The notes: generated by a model not told the origin, from the letters alone. Positions 26,167 through 35,697 are shown, numbered from the stretch's first letter. The stretch: 64,000 bases of DNA from Mariprofundus sp. UBA1536 (GCA_002323245.1 DCPU01000025.1:1-64000), one strand, 5' to 3'. Numbers and translations are program-made.

Positions 26167-27183
26167 TTAGTTTTTAGATTTATCTACGATTTTGTTGATC
26201 CAAGGCATCATCGCGCGAAGTTTTTCGCCTGTGACTTCGATGGGATGCGCAGCGTTGTTACGGCGTGCAGCAGTCATTGAAGCGTAGTTGGTAGCGCCTT
26301 CAAGGATAAATTGTTTGGCATATTCACCAGTTTGGATGTTGTGCAAACATTCTTTCATCGCTTTACGAGATTCATCGTTGATAACGCGAGGGCCAGTAAC
26401 ATACTCACCGTATTCAGCGTTGTTAGAGATTGAGTAGTTCATGTTGGCGATGCCGCCTTCATACATCAAATCCACAATCAATTTCAATTCGTGAAGACAT
26501 TCGAAATAAGCCATCTCTGGTGCATAACCAGCTTCAGTCAAGGTTTCAAAACCAGCTTTTACCAATTCAACAGCGCCGCCGCAAAGTACAGCTTGTTCAC
26601 CGAACAAGTCAGTTTCTGTTTCGTCTTTGAACGTTGTTTCGATGATGCCAGTGCGGCCGCCACCGATTGCTGATGCGTAAGACAAGCAAATTGCTTTTGC
26701 ATCGCCAGTTGCGTCTTGATGGATAGCGATAAGGTCAGGGATGCCGCCGCCGCGAACGAATTCAGAGCGAACAGTGTGGCCAGGCGCTTTAGGTGCAATC
26801 ATCACAACATTCAAATCAGCGCGTGGCGTAACTTGGTTGTAGTGAATTGCGAAACCATGAGCGAAAGCCAATGTAGCGCCTTGTTTGATGTTTGGTTCGA
26901 TTTCGTCTTTATACAAAACGGATTGGAATTCATCAGGAGTTAGAATCATCACAACATCAGCAGCAGCCACTGCGTCGGCAACGTTACTTACTTTTAAGCC
27001 ATGTGCTTCTGCTTTTGCAACGGATGAAGAGTTAGAGCGAAGGCCAACAACAACGTCAACGCCTGAATCTTTGAGGTTGGTTGCGTGTGCGTGTCCTTGT
27101 GAACCGTAGCCGATAATCGCAACTTTTTTGCCTTTGATGATAGAAATATCAGCGTCTTTGTCGTAATAAACGTTTAATGCCAT
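26167..27183 (-). CDS. ilvC: Ketol-acid reductoisomerase
   Basis: The protein has 338 residues, the short class I form. The Rossmann loop is AIIGYGSQGHAHA (near residue 23-35), followed by GLRSNSSSVAKAEAHG (NADPH specificity loop), APKAPGHTVRSEF, and metal-binding residues in ETDLFGEQAVLCGG and EMAYFECLHELKLI. It catalyses the second common step of valine and isoleucine synthesis with magnesium and NADPH. TAGGAGAAC is well placed before ATG 27183. No ilvB/ilvN genes are adjacent; ilvE is at 34713-35639. Confidence 0.97.
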   Translation of the reverse strand: MALNVYYDKDADISIIKGKKVAIIGYGSQGHAHATNLKDSGVDVVVGLRSNSSSVAKAEAHGLKVSNVADAVAAADVVMILTPDEFQSVLYKDEIEPNIKQGATLAFAHGFAIHYNQVTPRADLNVVMIAPKAPGHTVRSEFVRGGGIPDLIAIHQDATGDAKAICLSYASAIGGGRTGIIETTFKDETETDLFGEQAVLCGGAVELVKAGFETLTEAGYAPEMAYFECLHELKLIVDLMYEGGIANMNYSISNNAEYGEYVTGPRVINDESRKAMKECLHNIQTGEYAKQFILEGATNYASMTAARRNNAAHPIEVTGEKLRAMMPWINKIVDKSKN

Positions 27184-27390
27184 GAGGTTGTTCTCCTACT
27201 TGAACTTACTTAAAAATGGTTGCGCACCCTAATCAAGGAATATAAAAAACTCACGTATTAATATTATGATGATTTGCTAAGTTTTTTTCTGACATCTTTA
27301 ATCATTTTTTCATGGCTTACACAAAGTTTGTCGATTCTTTGCAAACTTGTAGGGTTCGCACACATTTTATTTTTAAAGGACGGTTCGCTC

Positions 27391-27903
27391 ATGGATTTAA
27401 ATTATAATCATGCTTTTTGGGGTGTGTTGTTTGCAGGCTTATTTTACGTGCTTGGCAATGCAGCTTGGGTGAACCAATGGGCGCGCCAATCTAGATTGAT
27501 TGGTGTGTTGCTTACAGTAGCTATGGGTGTGATTGTAGTGGTGCTGGCAGCAATGTTTGATATGCGTCTTGATCCTGAATTGCAATCTTCTGTGCTTGAT
27601 CGTATCAGCAGAGTGGATGGCGAAAATCACTGGATTGCCTTGACACTTTTTGCCTTACTTTCAGCACCAGGTATTGCTGCTAATCTATTTAGCCTAGATT
27701 TACGTTTGACGCGCTTAGCACTTATTTTGCCTGCAATTCTAATTTTCATTCCTATGGGCAAACAACTTGAACATCCCGATGGTGATTTGATGCTGTTTTC
27801 TGTCATTGCCACTGTGGCAACTACAGCGGTGTTATTGATGTTCCAATTGCTGCTTGATGCAGAGCCAGTGAAGAAAGACAAACGTGAGGCGACCGCAGCA
27901 TGA
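27391..27903 (+). CDS. Small integral membrane protein, unknown
   Basis: The protein has 170 residues with about five hydrophobic segments (roughly 9-25, 38-55, 83-103, 109-125, 132-152). I do not recognise a family. ATG 27391 follows AAAGGA (27375-27380); an upstream TTG at 27274 would add sequence that looks non-coding. Its stop overlaps the argB start (ATGA), so it is translated just before argB, although no link to arginine synthesis can be read from it. Confidence 0.6.
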   Translation: MDLNYNHAFWGVLFAGLFYVLGNAAWVNQWARQSRLIGVLLTVAMGVIVVVLAAMFDMRLDPELQSSVLDRISRVDGENHWIALTLFALLSAPGIAANLFSLDLRLTRLALILPAILIFIPMGKQLEHPDGDLMLFSVIATVATTAVLLMFQLLLDAEPVKKDKREATAA

Positions 27904-28784
27904 AACATATGAATTCGCGCGCTTCCACGCTGATTGAAGCGCTTCCGTATTTACAACGTTTTTCAGGTCAAACCGTGGTCATCAAATACGGCGGAAATGC
28001 CATGGTGGAAGAGAGCTTAAAAGAAAGCTTTGCCATGGATATTACCTTGCTGAAGCAAGTGGGTATCAACCCCGTAGTTGTTCACGGCGGTGGCCCGCAA
28101 ATTGGTAATTTGCTCAAAAAAATCGGTAAGCAAGCTGAGTTTATCAATGGCATGCGTGTCACTGATGATGAAACCATGGATGTGGTGGAGATGGTGCTGG
28201 CTGGTTTGGTGAATAAAGAAATCGTAGCCAATATCAATCGCGCTGGTGGTAAAGCTGTGGGTTTATCTGGCAAAGATGGCGGACTTATTTGTGCGCGTAA
28301 ACTTACCGTTACACGTAATTCGCCTGAATTTGATGTGCCTGAAATTATTGATGTGGGTCATGTGGGTAAGGTGCACAGCATCAACACTGAAATCTTGCGA
28401 TTGTTGGAATCTGATAAATTTATACCTGTGATTGCACCTGTGGGTTATCACAAAGACGATTCACAAAGTTACAACATCAATGCTGATTTGGTAGCTGGCG
28501 CGATTGCCCAAGCTTTGGGCGCTGCCAAGCTTGTCTTGCTCACTGATGTGCAAGGTGTGCTTGATGCCGATAAAAATCTGCGCTCAAAATTCACTGCCGA
28601 TGAAGCCCAGGCATGGATTGCGGATGGCACGATTTCAGGTGGCATGATTCCGAAAGTTACTTGTTGCCTTGATGCGATTGCAGGCGGCGTAAGCCGCGCG
28701 CATATCATTGATGGCCGTGTGCCGCATGCGATTTTGTTGGAACTCTTAACCGATGAAGGTGTGGGTACTGTTTTCTCAGCATAA
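27900..28784 (+). CDS. argB: Acetylglutamate kinase
   Basis: The protein has 294 residues. VVIKYGGNAM near residue 26, VVVHGGGPQIG near 62, GLSGKDGGLI near 125 and NADLVAGAIAQALGA mark the amino-acid kinase fold. It phosphorylates N-acetylglutamate in arginine synthesis. The N-terminal helix (SRASTLIEALPYLQRFSG) is the type found in arginine-sensitive hexameric enzymes, so feedback inhibition is likely. It overlaps the preceding membrane gene by 4 bases. Confidence 0.96.
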   Translation: MKHMNSRASTLIEALPYLQRFSGQTVVIKYGGNAMVEESLKESFAMDITLLKQVGINPVVVHGGGPQIGNLLKKIGKQAEFINGMRVTDDETMDVVEMVLAGLVNKEIVANINRAGGKAVGLSGKDGGLICARKLTVTRNSPEFDVPEIIDVGHVGKVHSINTEILRLLESDKFIPVIAPVGYHKDDSQSYNINADLVAGAIAQALGAAKLVLLTDVQGVLDADKNLRSKFTADEAQAWIADGTISGGMIPKVTCCLDAIAGGVSRAHIIDGRVPHAILLELLTDEGVGTVFSA

Positions 28785-29571
28785 AAAAACCTTGATGGCA
28801 GGGCTTATGGCCCTGCTATTCATACCAAATTCTGCTTACTCCTTTGATTTCTCAACATTATCTGCCCAAGAAAGACAACATATTGCCGATAAAATTTTTG
28901 CTAATGAATGCAATCGTTCTCGTGAATGTCTGGTTGCATGGAATGATGGTGAAAATTTTGCCTCATTGGGCATTGGTCATTTCATTTGGTTTCCAGCTGG
29001 TGTGCATCCCCCGTTTCAAGAAAGTTTCCCTGATGTGTTGGCTTGGATGGATAAGTCGCACATCGAAAAGCCAGATACTCTGGCGTGGTTAACCCCGCAA
29101 ACACCATGCCCATGGCCCAATAAAGCGGCTTTTTTGAGCCCGAGCCAACAACCCAAAATTCAAGCCTTGCGTCAGTGGCTAGACATCAACAAAGAAGCAC
29201 AGGTTTCCTTTATTCTGCTTCGTTTACAAGACGCGTTAGAAAAAATGGTGTCGGTATCCACTGCCGCTGAAGCAACGGTGATTCGTGCCCAATTTGAGCG
29301 CATCGCCCAAGCAAAAGGTGGTGGTTATATACTTGCTGATTACGTGAATTTTAAAGGTGAAGGTGTGAAAGAAAGCGAGCGTTATCAGGGTGAAGGTTGG
29401 GGTTTAAGGCAAGTGTTGCTCAGCATGTCAGCATCTTTTGATGCTCGCCAAGCGTTTGTGCAGGCAGCCAAAGCTGTGTTGCAACAACGTGTCGATTTAT
29501 CACCGCCTTCGCGCGGTGAACAACGCTGGTTAAAGGGTTGGTTCAAGCGTTTGGACACTTATTTGCAGTAA
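28753..29571 (+). CDS. Exported protein of uncharacterised family
   Basis: The protein has 272 residues. It begins with a basic segment and hydrophobic core (HKKTLMAGLMALLFIPNSAYS), a signal peptide with cleavage near residue 30. The mature part has a striking conserved-looking core, NECNRSRECLVAWNDGENF then ASLGIGHFIWFPAGVHPPF, and later KGGGYILADYVNFKGEGVKESERY. The pattern of an early glutamate and GIGHF resembles lysozyme-like or transglycosylase-type active sites, but I cannot assign it. The ATG at 28753 overlaps argB by 32 bases; ATG 28795 is an alternative that would lose the basic n-region. Confidence 0.7.
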   Translation: MKVWVLFSQHKKTLMAGLMALLFIPNSAYSFDFSTLSAQERQHIADKIFANECNRSRECLVAWNDGENFASLGIGHFIWFPAGVHPPFQESFPDVLAWMDKSHIEKPDTLAWLTPQTPCPWPNKAAFLSPSQQPKIQALRQWLDINKEAQVSFILLRLQDALEKMVSVSTAAEATVIRAQFERIAQAKGGGYILADYVNFKGEGVKESERYQGEGWGLRQVLLSMSASFDARQAFVQAAKAVLQQRVDLSPPSRGEQRWLKGWFKRLDTYLQ

Positions 29572-29574
29572 ACG

Positions 29575-30783
29575 CTAGTCGACTATGCGGCTACCATAAT
29601 GATGGTAAAACCACTTCATCATAAAGGGTGGCAAGACTGTGGTGGCGGCAATGGTAATAATTAATACAGCATACAAATCATCACTAAACACCCCGGACAT
29701 GCGGCCAAGCTCGGCAAAAATCAAACCCACCTCAGCCCTAGGAATCATCGCCAAACCCACAGCCCAGCGAAAATGGATATTTTCTCGAATAATGAATGCA
29801 CCAGCGAGCTTGCTCACCAAGGCCAGTAAAATATAAGAGATACTCATCAGCAAGACATGCCATGACCATTGCACTTCGTGAAGATTTAATGATAAGCCCA
29901 CTGTGACAAAGAAGATGGGCGTAAATAATTGGATAATGGGTTTCATCGACACGCCAATACGTTTTACAAAAACAGCATCCGATTGCATCAAGGATGCACC
30001 AAAGGGCAAAAAGAAGCTGCGCGATAAGGCAAGGCCCGCAGCAAAGCCGCCAAGTAAGGCAGGCGCGCCAACCATATGAGCCAGCCAAGCAAAAAATAAA
30101 ACCAAGGTGACAATAGTAGTGGGAATCAAACCGTCAATCTTACTCTTTTTGTCAAAGCGCCCTATGGTCACGGCCATAAGTTTCGCAGCTACGGGCGAAA
30201 GCAACATAAAAATCATAATAAAAATAAATACCTTGCTGGCATTGGTGAAACTCACGCCGCCGGATAGGGAAAATTCATAGAGTAGGGCGAGCAAAATCAC
30301 ACCCAAGATGTCATCAAGCACTGCAGCACCCAGCACCACCTGCGCCTCGCGGGATTGATGGCGTTTAAGATCGCGCAATACACGCACCGTGACGCCAATG
30401 CTGGTAGCAGTTAAGGCGCCACCAATAAACATGGAAACTAGAATTGAAAAATCAAAGACATAATGACTGAGTAGAAAGCCAGTTATAAATGGTGCAAGAA
30501 AACCACCGATAGCTACCACCAATGATTTACGACCTGTATTTAACATTCTGCTTAAGTCGGTATCTAAGCCCACTTCAAACAGTAATAAAATCAAACCTAT
30601 TTCAGCTAGTGTATGTATAAGCTCATTTAATGTGACCCAGCCCAGTAAGCTCGGGCCAAGGATGATGCCAGCTAGCATTTCGCCCATAACGGGTGGAATA
30701 TTGAGCCAAGCCGCCAATTCTCCAAGCACCCGCGCTGAGAGCAGAATCAGCACTAGGGAGAGGAAGAAGGAGCTGGCTTCCAT
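29575..30783 (-). CDS. CPA2-family cation:proton antiporter
   Basis: The protein has 402 residues and about twelve helices. PPVMGEMLAGIILGPSLLG is the helix-1/2 signature of CPA2 transporters, LLLFEVGLDTDL and AAVLDDILGVILLALL carry the conserved acidic pair, and GLAMIPRAEVGLIFAELG is near the end. It lacks the C-terminal TrkA-N domain of KefB/KefC. It exchanges protons for sodium or potassium. The CBS-domain gene lies 9 bases upstream on the same strand and may regulate it. Confidence 0.87.
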   Translation of the reverse strand: MEASSFFLSLVLILLSARVLGELAAWLNIPPVMGEMLAGIILGPSLLGWVTLNELIHTLAEIGLILLLFEVGLDTDLSRMLNTGRKSLVVAIGGFLAPFITGFLLSHYVFDFSILVSMFIGGALTATSIGVTVRVLRDLKRHQSREAQVVLGAAVLDDILGVILLALLYEFSLSGGVSFTNASKVFIFIMIFMLLSPVAAKLMAVTIGRFDKKSKIDGLIPTTIVTLVLFFAWLAHMVGAPALLGGFAAGLALSRSFFLPFGASLMQSDAVFVKRIGVSMKPIIQLFTPIFFVTVGLSLNLHEVQWSWHVLLMSISYILLALVSKLAGAFIIRENIHFRWAVGLAMIPRAEVGLIFAELGRMSGVFSDDLYAVLIITIAATTVLPPFMMKWFYHHYGSRIVD

Positions 30784-30792
30784 GATTTACAC

Positions 30793-31251
30793 TTAAGTCT
30801 CTTTTATTTCAGGGAGACGACAAAGAATATCGCGGGCTGAAATCATGCCTTCGAGTTTATTGTTTTCATCGACAACATACAGATGTTGCGTATCGGAAAT
30901 GTGGGTGAGCATGGCAACGACTGCGCTCACCGGCGCTGAAGACTTGATGGTGTAGATATTTGGATTAATCACTTCAGTAATGGGGTGATTGGCCATGGTT
31001 TGAAGCCTATCGTAAATGGCGTGTACATCAGGCCCGCTTTTCATCACGGCAAATAGTTGATCATTGGCATATGAAGGCACGGCTATGCGTAAGATGGAGT
31101 GGGGGCTGACTTCTCCAATCAATACGCCAGCTTCATTGATAATCGGGAAATCGTGAAGTGGTGAGCTTTTGCATAGCGTGATGGCTTCTTGCACGGAAGC
31201 CGCCTCTGGAATGCTTATTAGCTTGGTGGTCATAATATCCGCAGCCAGCAT
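30793..31251 (-). CDS. Tandem CBS-domain protein
   Basis: The protein has 152 residues and two CBS domains: MLAADIMTTKLISIPEAASVQEAI with DFPIINEAGVLIGEVS (about 1-57) and ITEVINPNIYTIKSSAPVSAV with YVVDENNKLEGMISARDIL (about 90-146). CBS pairs bind adenine nucleotides and act as energy or ionic sensors. It precedes the antiporter gene by 9 bases on the same strand, so a regulatory role on that transporter is a reasonable inference. AAGGGGG precedes ATG 31251. Confidence 0.85.
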   Translation of the reverse strand: MLAADIMTTKLISIPEAASVQEAITLCKSSPLHDFPIINEAGVLIGEVSPHSILRIAVPSYANDQLFAVMKSGPDVHAIYDRLQTMANHPITEVINPNIYTIKSSAPVSAVVAMLTHISDTQHLYVVDENNKLEGMISARDILCRLPEIKET

Positions 31252-31445
31252 GGTTGTGCCCCCTTATCTTGTTCGGTTTCAACGTTTTTTTTTTGCGAGG
31301 AAAACAAACATTGTTGCTGTGTAATGATGCTTCTCCTAGAGTCGTAATACAATGATTAATTGGAAAGCTTGGATAAAGGCAAATCTTATCCTCGCGATAG
31401 TTAAATATACTTGGCGAAGACGCGTTGTAGATTAAAAGGAAACCC

Positions 31446-33164
31446 ATGAATTACGATACAATCATTACCCTCTTTGGTGGAATCGGTATGTTTTTGCTGG
31501 GCATGCATTTGATGACCGATGGCCTGAAAATGGCAGCGGGTAAAGCACTTCGTCATATTCTTGAGCATTCCACCAAGACGCCGATTCGTGCTGTGTTTTC
31601 AGGTGTCTTGATTACCTCACTGGTGCAATCCTCTAGTGCGGTGACGGTAGCGACAATTGGTTTTGTCAATGCAGGTTTACTCAAGCTGGGGCAAGCTGTG
31701 CGTGTGATTTATGGCTCCAATGTTGGTACTACCATGACTGGCTGGCTGGTGGCCTTGCTGGGCTTTCATATCAACATCCAAGCCATGGCTTTGCCAGCGA
31801 TTGGTGTGGGCATGTTTCTCAAATTGTTCGCCAAAAATGAAAGGCATTCGGCGCTAGGCTTGGCCTTTACTGGTTTTGGGGTGTTGTTTTTGGGTATCGA
31901 TTTCCTTAAATCAGCATTCACTGGAATTGAGTCTTCCTTTGATTTGGCTGCGCTTGCTGGCACAGGGCTGATGAATGAGCTGTTGTTCTTGGGCACAGGT
32001 TTTGTGATGACACTGCTGATGCAATCATCCAGTGCAGCTATGGCCTTAACACTCACTGCTGCTGGCAGCGGATGGATTCCCATTGAAGCAGCAGCAGCAA
32101 TGGTGATTGGTACCAATTTGGGCACCACCTCCACAGCGATGCTTGCAGCTATCGGCGCCACGCCCAATGCCAAACGCGTGGCGGCTTCCCATGTGATCTT
32201 TAATTTGATTACAGGCGCTGTTGCTTTGCTCACATTGCCGTTGTGGTTGTGGTGTATCAGTTATCTTGGTGTTTGGCTTGATGGTGGCTCTAGTCATGTG
32301 GCCACCATGCTCGCTCTGTTTCATACCCTATTTAATCTGCTTGGTGTGCTGTTGATGTGGCCGCTGACAGCGCGAATGGTGGTATATCTTGAAACCTTGT
32401 TTCATCGTGCTGAAGATGATGAGTCCAACCCAAGGCATTTGGATTTGACACTGGTGGATACACCCGAATTGGCGCATGTGGCGCTGGGCAAGGAATTGCA
32501 AAGGGTAGCTGTGTTGGTTGGCGGTATGTCGGCAGATGCTATCAGCACCGAAGCAAGTGTGAGCATGCGTTTGCGTAAAGATTTATATATTGTGATGAAA
32601 TTAGCCGATGCCATTGGTGGCTTTATTGTGCGTTTGCGCCAGGTGGCTTTGCCTGAATATTTATCGCCATCCTTTTCCCATGCTTTGACCGCTATCCGTT
32701 ATTTTGTGGAGGTGGCTGATTTATCGCGCAATGTGGATGAGCAACAAAGCGAAGGCCCGCCAGCCTTAACACCGAATATCCAGGCAGCGTTAAGCGATTA
32801 TCGAAAGTTTGTGGTGTTGTCGCTGTGCATTGATAACGATAAGCATCTCTTATTTGAAGCGGAACACCGTGAAGCCTATTTGCTTGAACTGGATGCCAAA
32901 TATGAAGCACTGAAAATGATGTTGATGCATGCTGGCACGGCAGGGGATATTGCTGTTCGGCATGTGGTCAATACGGTCGAGCTTGTCAAAGATACACGCA
33001 GGATGGCCAAACAGATGCTCAAAGGCCTAGTGGCCTTGCAAAGCTTTACAACCATATCTACTGTTGAAAGTAAAGCAGAAGGGCAGGATGAAGAAAGTGT
33101 TAAGGTTGTGAAAAGTGATGCGGGTACAGATGAAGCGACCGTGATTGAAGATAAGGTGTTATGA
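31446..33164 (+). CDS. Na/Pi cotransporter family protein with PhoU-like C-terminus
   Basis: The protein has 572 residues. The membrane half has the two inverted QSSSA motifs (QSSSAVTVATIGFVNAG near residue 60 and QSSSAAMALTLTAAGSGW near 182) that form the sodium/phosphate site in NptA/SLC34-like proteins, plus GSNVGTTMTGW and GTNLGTTSTAM. The C-terminal 200 residues are helical and PhoU-like. The family exports or imports phosphate with sodium. AAAAGGAAA precedes ATG 31446. Its 3' end overlaps convergent holC by 6 bases. Confidence 0.88.
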   Translation: MNYDTIITLFGGIGMFLLGMHLMTDGLKMAAGKALRHILEHSTKTPIRAVFSGVLITSLVQSSSAVTVATIGFVNAGLLKLGQAVRVIYGSNVGTTMTGWLVALLGFHINIQAMALPAIGVGMFLKLFAKNERHSALGLAFTGFGVLFLGIDFLKSAFTGIESSFDLAALAGTGLMNELLFLGTGFVMTLLMQSSSAAMALTLTAAGSGWIPIEAAAAMVIGTNLGTTSTAMLAAIGATPNAKRVAASHVIFNLITGAVALLTLPLWLWCISYLGVWLDGGSSHVATMLALFHTLFNLLGVLLMWPLTARMVVYLETLFHRAEDDESNPRHLDLTLVDTPELAHVALGKELQRVAVLVGGMSADAISTEASVSMRLRKDLYIVMKLADAIGGFIVRLRQVALPEYLSPSFSHALTAIRYFVEVADLSRNVDEQQSEGPPALTPNIQAALSDYRKFVVLSLCIDNDKHLLFEAEHREAYLLELDAKYEALKMMLMHAGTAGDIAVRHVVNTVELVKDTRRMAKQMLKGLVALQSFTTISTVESKAEGQDEESVKVVKSDAGTDEATVIEDKVL

Positions 33165-33611
33165 TTCGCTAGTGCTGGCTTTGCCTGGAATATATGTGGG
33201 CTCAATGCCCAGTTGGCGGTAAGTGCGAAAACGCTCGCGCGAAGCTTGTTTGAGGAATTCATCCCAAGCATCGACAAAATCAACAATATGACTGAAACCA
33301 TCAAGTTCCGTAGGCACTTCCAAACCACCATTGATTAACACTTCAGGTGCATTGTCGCGGTTGATATCGCAGCTGAGTAAAATGGGCTGGCGGGCATTTT
33401 TTTCTTTATCAACGCCGGCAATAGCATGGGGGATAAAGGATTCGGGCGTGATACTCCAAAGCTTTTCATCCAATTCTTTTTGGAAATCCACATTGGGGCA
33501 TAGAATCAACACATGCGGGGTTAAGCGCTTGCGGCGCAAAAGCAATTGGGCAATGCCCGTGATGCGGTCGGCTTGGCTTAATGTTTCAAAGTGGACTTTG
33601 GTGTCACTCAT
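33159..33611 (-). CDS. holC: DNA polymerase III chi subunit
   Basis: The protein has 150 residues. The order LSQADRITGIAQLLLRRKR (helices), HVLILCPNVDFQKELDEKLWS, PESFIPHA and PILLSCD, then LINGGLEVP, matches HolC, which links the clamp loader to single-strand binding protein. Chi also binds the helicase YoaA, and a YoaA/DinG-type gene is present at 15726-17609. ATG 33611 overlaps the 3' end of the PAP2 gene by 4 bases; longer upstream frames are in the wrong context. Confidence 0.85.
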   Translation of the reverse strand: MSDTKVHFETLSQADRITGIAQLLLRRKRLTPHVLILCPNVDFQKELDEKLWSITPESFIPHAIAGVDKEKNARQPILLSCDINRDNAPEVLINGGLEVPTELDGFSHIVDFVDAWDEFLKQASRERFRTYRQLGIEPTYIPGKASTSES

Positions 33612-34339
33612 AACAGCTTCTTCTTCCAAGCGAACATCAGGGTGAATAAGGCAGTGATGGGCAACAACAAAGCCAGCGGTTGTGCAGTGTTGGGTTGCAC
33701 TTGATAGCCTGTGCCAAGCAAAACAGCAGCTATCAGCAAGAGCAGTCCAGGAAGTTTCCACGACCAGCTGCTCAGCAGCCAAGCCTCAACGTTCCAAGCT
33801 TTAGAGATTTGATGGCTATAGTGCATGCATCCAACACCAAGGCCAAAACCAACCACCACATCCAGCGGAAAATGAACACCAACATACATGCGGCTATAGG
33901 CGGCTATGACAAATAAGCTACTTACAACCCAAGCAAGACGTTTATCGTATTTCCATAATAGTAGCGCTACCAAGGCCATCACACCGCAAGAGGTGGCATG
34001 GCCAGAGGGAAAGCTGTGTGAGGTTAATGATTGGCCAAGAATATGAATGTTTTCAAATACAGCCGGTGGCCTTGGCATATCAAACAAACGTTTGAGGATT
34101 TGTGCAAACAAACCCGAGAGGGCAGTGGCCATCAGAGCAGCTAAACCCAAACGAAGGTGAAACAGCATCAGCATAGCAAGGAGTAAGGTGACAACCAAAC
34201 CATCGCCAAAGCCACCGATAAGACCAAGGATATTATCGGCTATGGGTGAGTTAAGGCCATTGATCCATAAAAATATGTCATGATTCCAGATATAGGCGGG
34301 GATGAATAAATTGATAAAAACGAGCAGGAAGATTTTCAA
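33608..34339 (-). CDS. PAP2-family membrane phosphatase
   Basis: The protein has 243 residues. The three phosphatase motifs are present: KRLFDMPRPP (near 88), HSFPSGHATS (near 110) and SRMYVGVHFPLDVVVG (near 148), embedded in a six-helix membrane protein with two further C-terminal helices. Members dephosphorylate undecaprenyl pyrophosphate or lipid phosphates, or act on lipid A; the substrate here is unknown. It lies between the yciH-like gene and holC, overlapping the latter by 4 bases. Confidence 0.86.
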   Translation of the reverse strand: MKIFLLVFINLFIPAYIWNHDIFLWINGLNSPIADNILGLIGGFGDGLVVTLLLAMLMLFHLRLGLAALMATALSGLFAQILKRLFDMPRPPAVFENIHILGQSLTSHSFPSGHATSCGVMALVALLLWKYDKRLAWVVSSLFVIAAYSRMYVGVHFPLDVVVGFGLGVGCMHYSHQISKAWNVEAWLLSSWSWKLPGLLLLIAAVLLGTGYQVQPNTAQPLALLLPITALFTLMFAWKKKLL

Positions 34340-34342
34340 ACA

Positions 34343-34720
34343 TTAACCGCCCGACAATTTGGCTTGTATGCCTTGTTTGGCTAATACTGCGAGAATTTTT
34401 TCACGGTGATCGCCTTGGATTTCAATATTGCCATCTTTGATGGCACCGCCTGTGCCCAGCTGGGCTTTAAGCACTTTGCAGAGTTGTTTCAAAGTAGGTT
34501 CATCAAGGTTTAGGCCAGTAATGACACAAACATTCTTCCCGCCGCGCCCTTTGCTTTCGCGCTGGATGCGAACGCCCTGCTTGGCGATGTTTTTAATGGC
34601 ATTGCCAGCAGGGGGTTGCTGTTTCTTTTTTTTGCTTTGCTTCGGATTGGGTTGTGAGGATTTGGCGACAAATCCTACTTCGCTGGAATACACCAGCTCC
34701 CGATCAGAAGAATTAGACAC
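34343..34720 (-). CDS. SUI1/eIF1-like translation factor (YciH family)
   Basis: The protein has 125 residues beginning at GTG 34720 (SNSSDRELVYSSEVGFV), which aligns with the start of Escherichia coli YciH (SDSNSRLVYS). A lysine-rich linker (PKQSKKKKQQPPAG) follows, then the eIF1 fold: VRIQRESKGRGGKNVCVITGL, LGTGGAIKDGNIEIQGDHREKI. The family proofreads initiation complexes in archaea/eukaryotes; the bacterial role is less clear. The GTG sits inside the last codons of ilvE (8-base overlap), implying coupled translation. Confidence 0.88.
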   Translation of the reverse strand: MSNSSDRELVYSSEVGFVAKSSQPNPKQSKKKKQQPPAGNAIKNIAKQGVRIQRESKGRGGKNVCVITGLNLDEPTLKQLCKVLKAQLGTGGAIKDGNIEIQGDHREKILAVLAKQGIQAKLSGG

Positions 34721-35639
34721 GCGCCAACCAATCGGTGTGCGCTTCGCTGCGGCCATGGACCACATCAAAGTATTTGCGTTGCAATACTTCGGTGATGGGG
34801 CCGCGTGAGCCGCTACCAATGGTGCGACGATCAAGTTCACGGATTGGCGTCACTTCAGCAGCGGTGCCTGTAAAGAAAGCCTCATCAGCAATATATACTT
34901 CATCACGGGTGATGCGTTTTTCCACCACTTCATAACCTTCTTCTTTGGCCAGTTGAATGACTGTGGCGCGGGTGATGCCATCAAGGGCGCTGGTCAATTC
35001 TGGGGTGTAGATAACGCCATTGCGAACCATAAAGAAGTTTTCGCCGCTGCCTTCAGCCACAAAGCCATCAACATCCAAAAGCAATGCTTCATCATAACCA
35101 TCGCGCAATGCATCGGAGAGGGCGAGCATGGAGTTGATGTAGTTGCCATTGGCTTTGGCTTTGCACATGGCGATATTGGGGTGATGACGTGTAAATGAAG
35201 ATGTGCGGATACGAATACCGTGTTCGAGTGCATCTTTACCCAAATATGCGCCCCAGTTCCAAGCGGCAACGATGATGTGGGTTTTCAAACCATCAGCGCG
35301 CAAGCCCATGCCTTCGGAGCCATAAAAGGCCATCGGGCGTAGGTAAGCGGAATCCAAATGATTCATTTTCACTGCATATAGTTGAGCCTGATTGATTTCA
35401 TCTTTGGAGTAAGGCATCTCCATATTCATGATTTTTGCGGAATTGAACAAACGGTCGGTATGTTCTTTAAGACGGAAAATGGCGGTGCCACCTTCTGCGT
35501 CATAAGCACGAACGCCTTCAAATACACCCATGCCATAATGCAGGGTGTGGGTGAGCACATGAATTTTGGCATCGCGCCACGGCACCATTTCGCCGTCAAA
35601 CCAAATCAGTCCTTCTCGATCTGCAAAATTCGTTTTCAT
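34713..35639 (-). CDS. ilvE: Branched-chain amino-acid aminotransferase
   Basis: The protein has 308 residues. It is a fold-IV PLP enzyme: LIWFDGEMVPWRDAKIHVLTHTLHYGMGVFEG, cut here by description, covers residues 9-40; the PLP lysine is in CKAKANGNYINSMLA (near 160); EGSGENFFMVRNGVI and SALDGITRATVI are the phosphate-cup regions. It performs the last step of leucine, isoleucine and valine synthesis. yciH follows with an 8-base overlap. Confidence 0.95.
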   Translation of the reverse strand: MKTNFADREGLIWFDGEMVPWRDAKIHVLTHTLHYGMGVFEGVRAYDAEGGTAIFRLKEHTDRLFNSAKIMNMEMPYSKDEINQAQLYAVKMNHLDSAYLRPMAFYGSEGMGLRADGLKTHIIVAAWNWGAYLGKDALEHGIRIRTSSFTRHHPNIAMCKAKANGNYINSMLALSDALRDGYDEALLLDVDGFVAEGSGENFFMVRNGVIYTPELTSALDGITRATVIQLAKEEGYEVVEKRITRDEVYIADEAFFTGTAAEVTPIRELDRRTIGSGSRGPITEVLQRKYFDVVHGRSEAHTDWLARV

Positions 35640-35697
35640 TCGTATCTTTCCTTGTAACGCTTAAAAATTCGGTGTTTCTTGTCCAACTGTTATGGCC

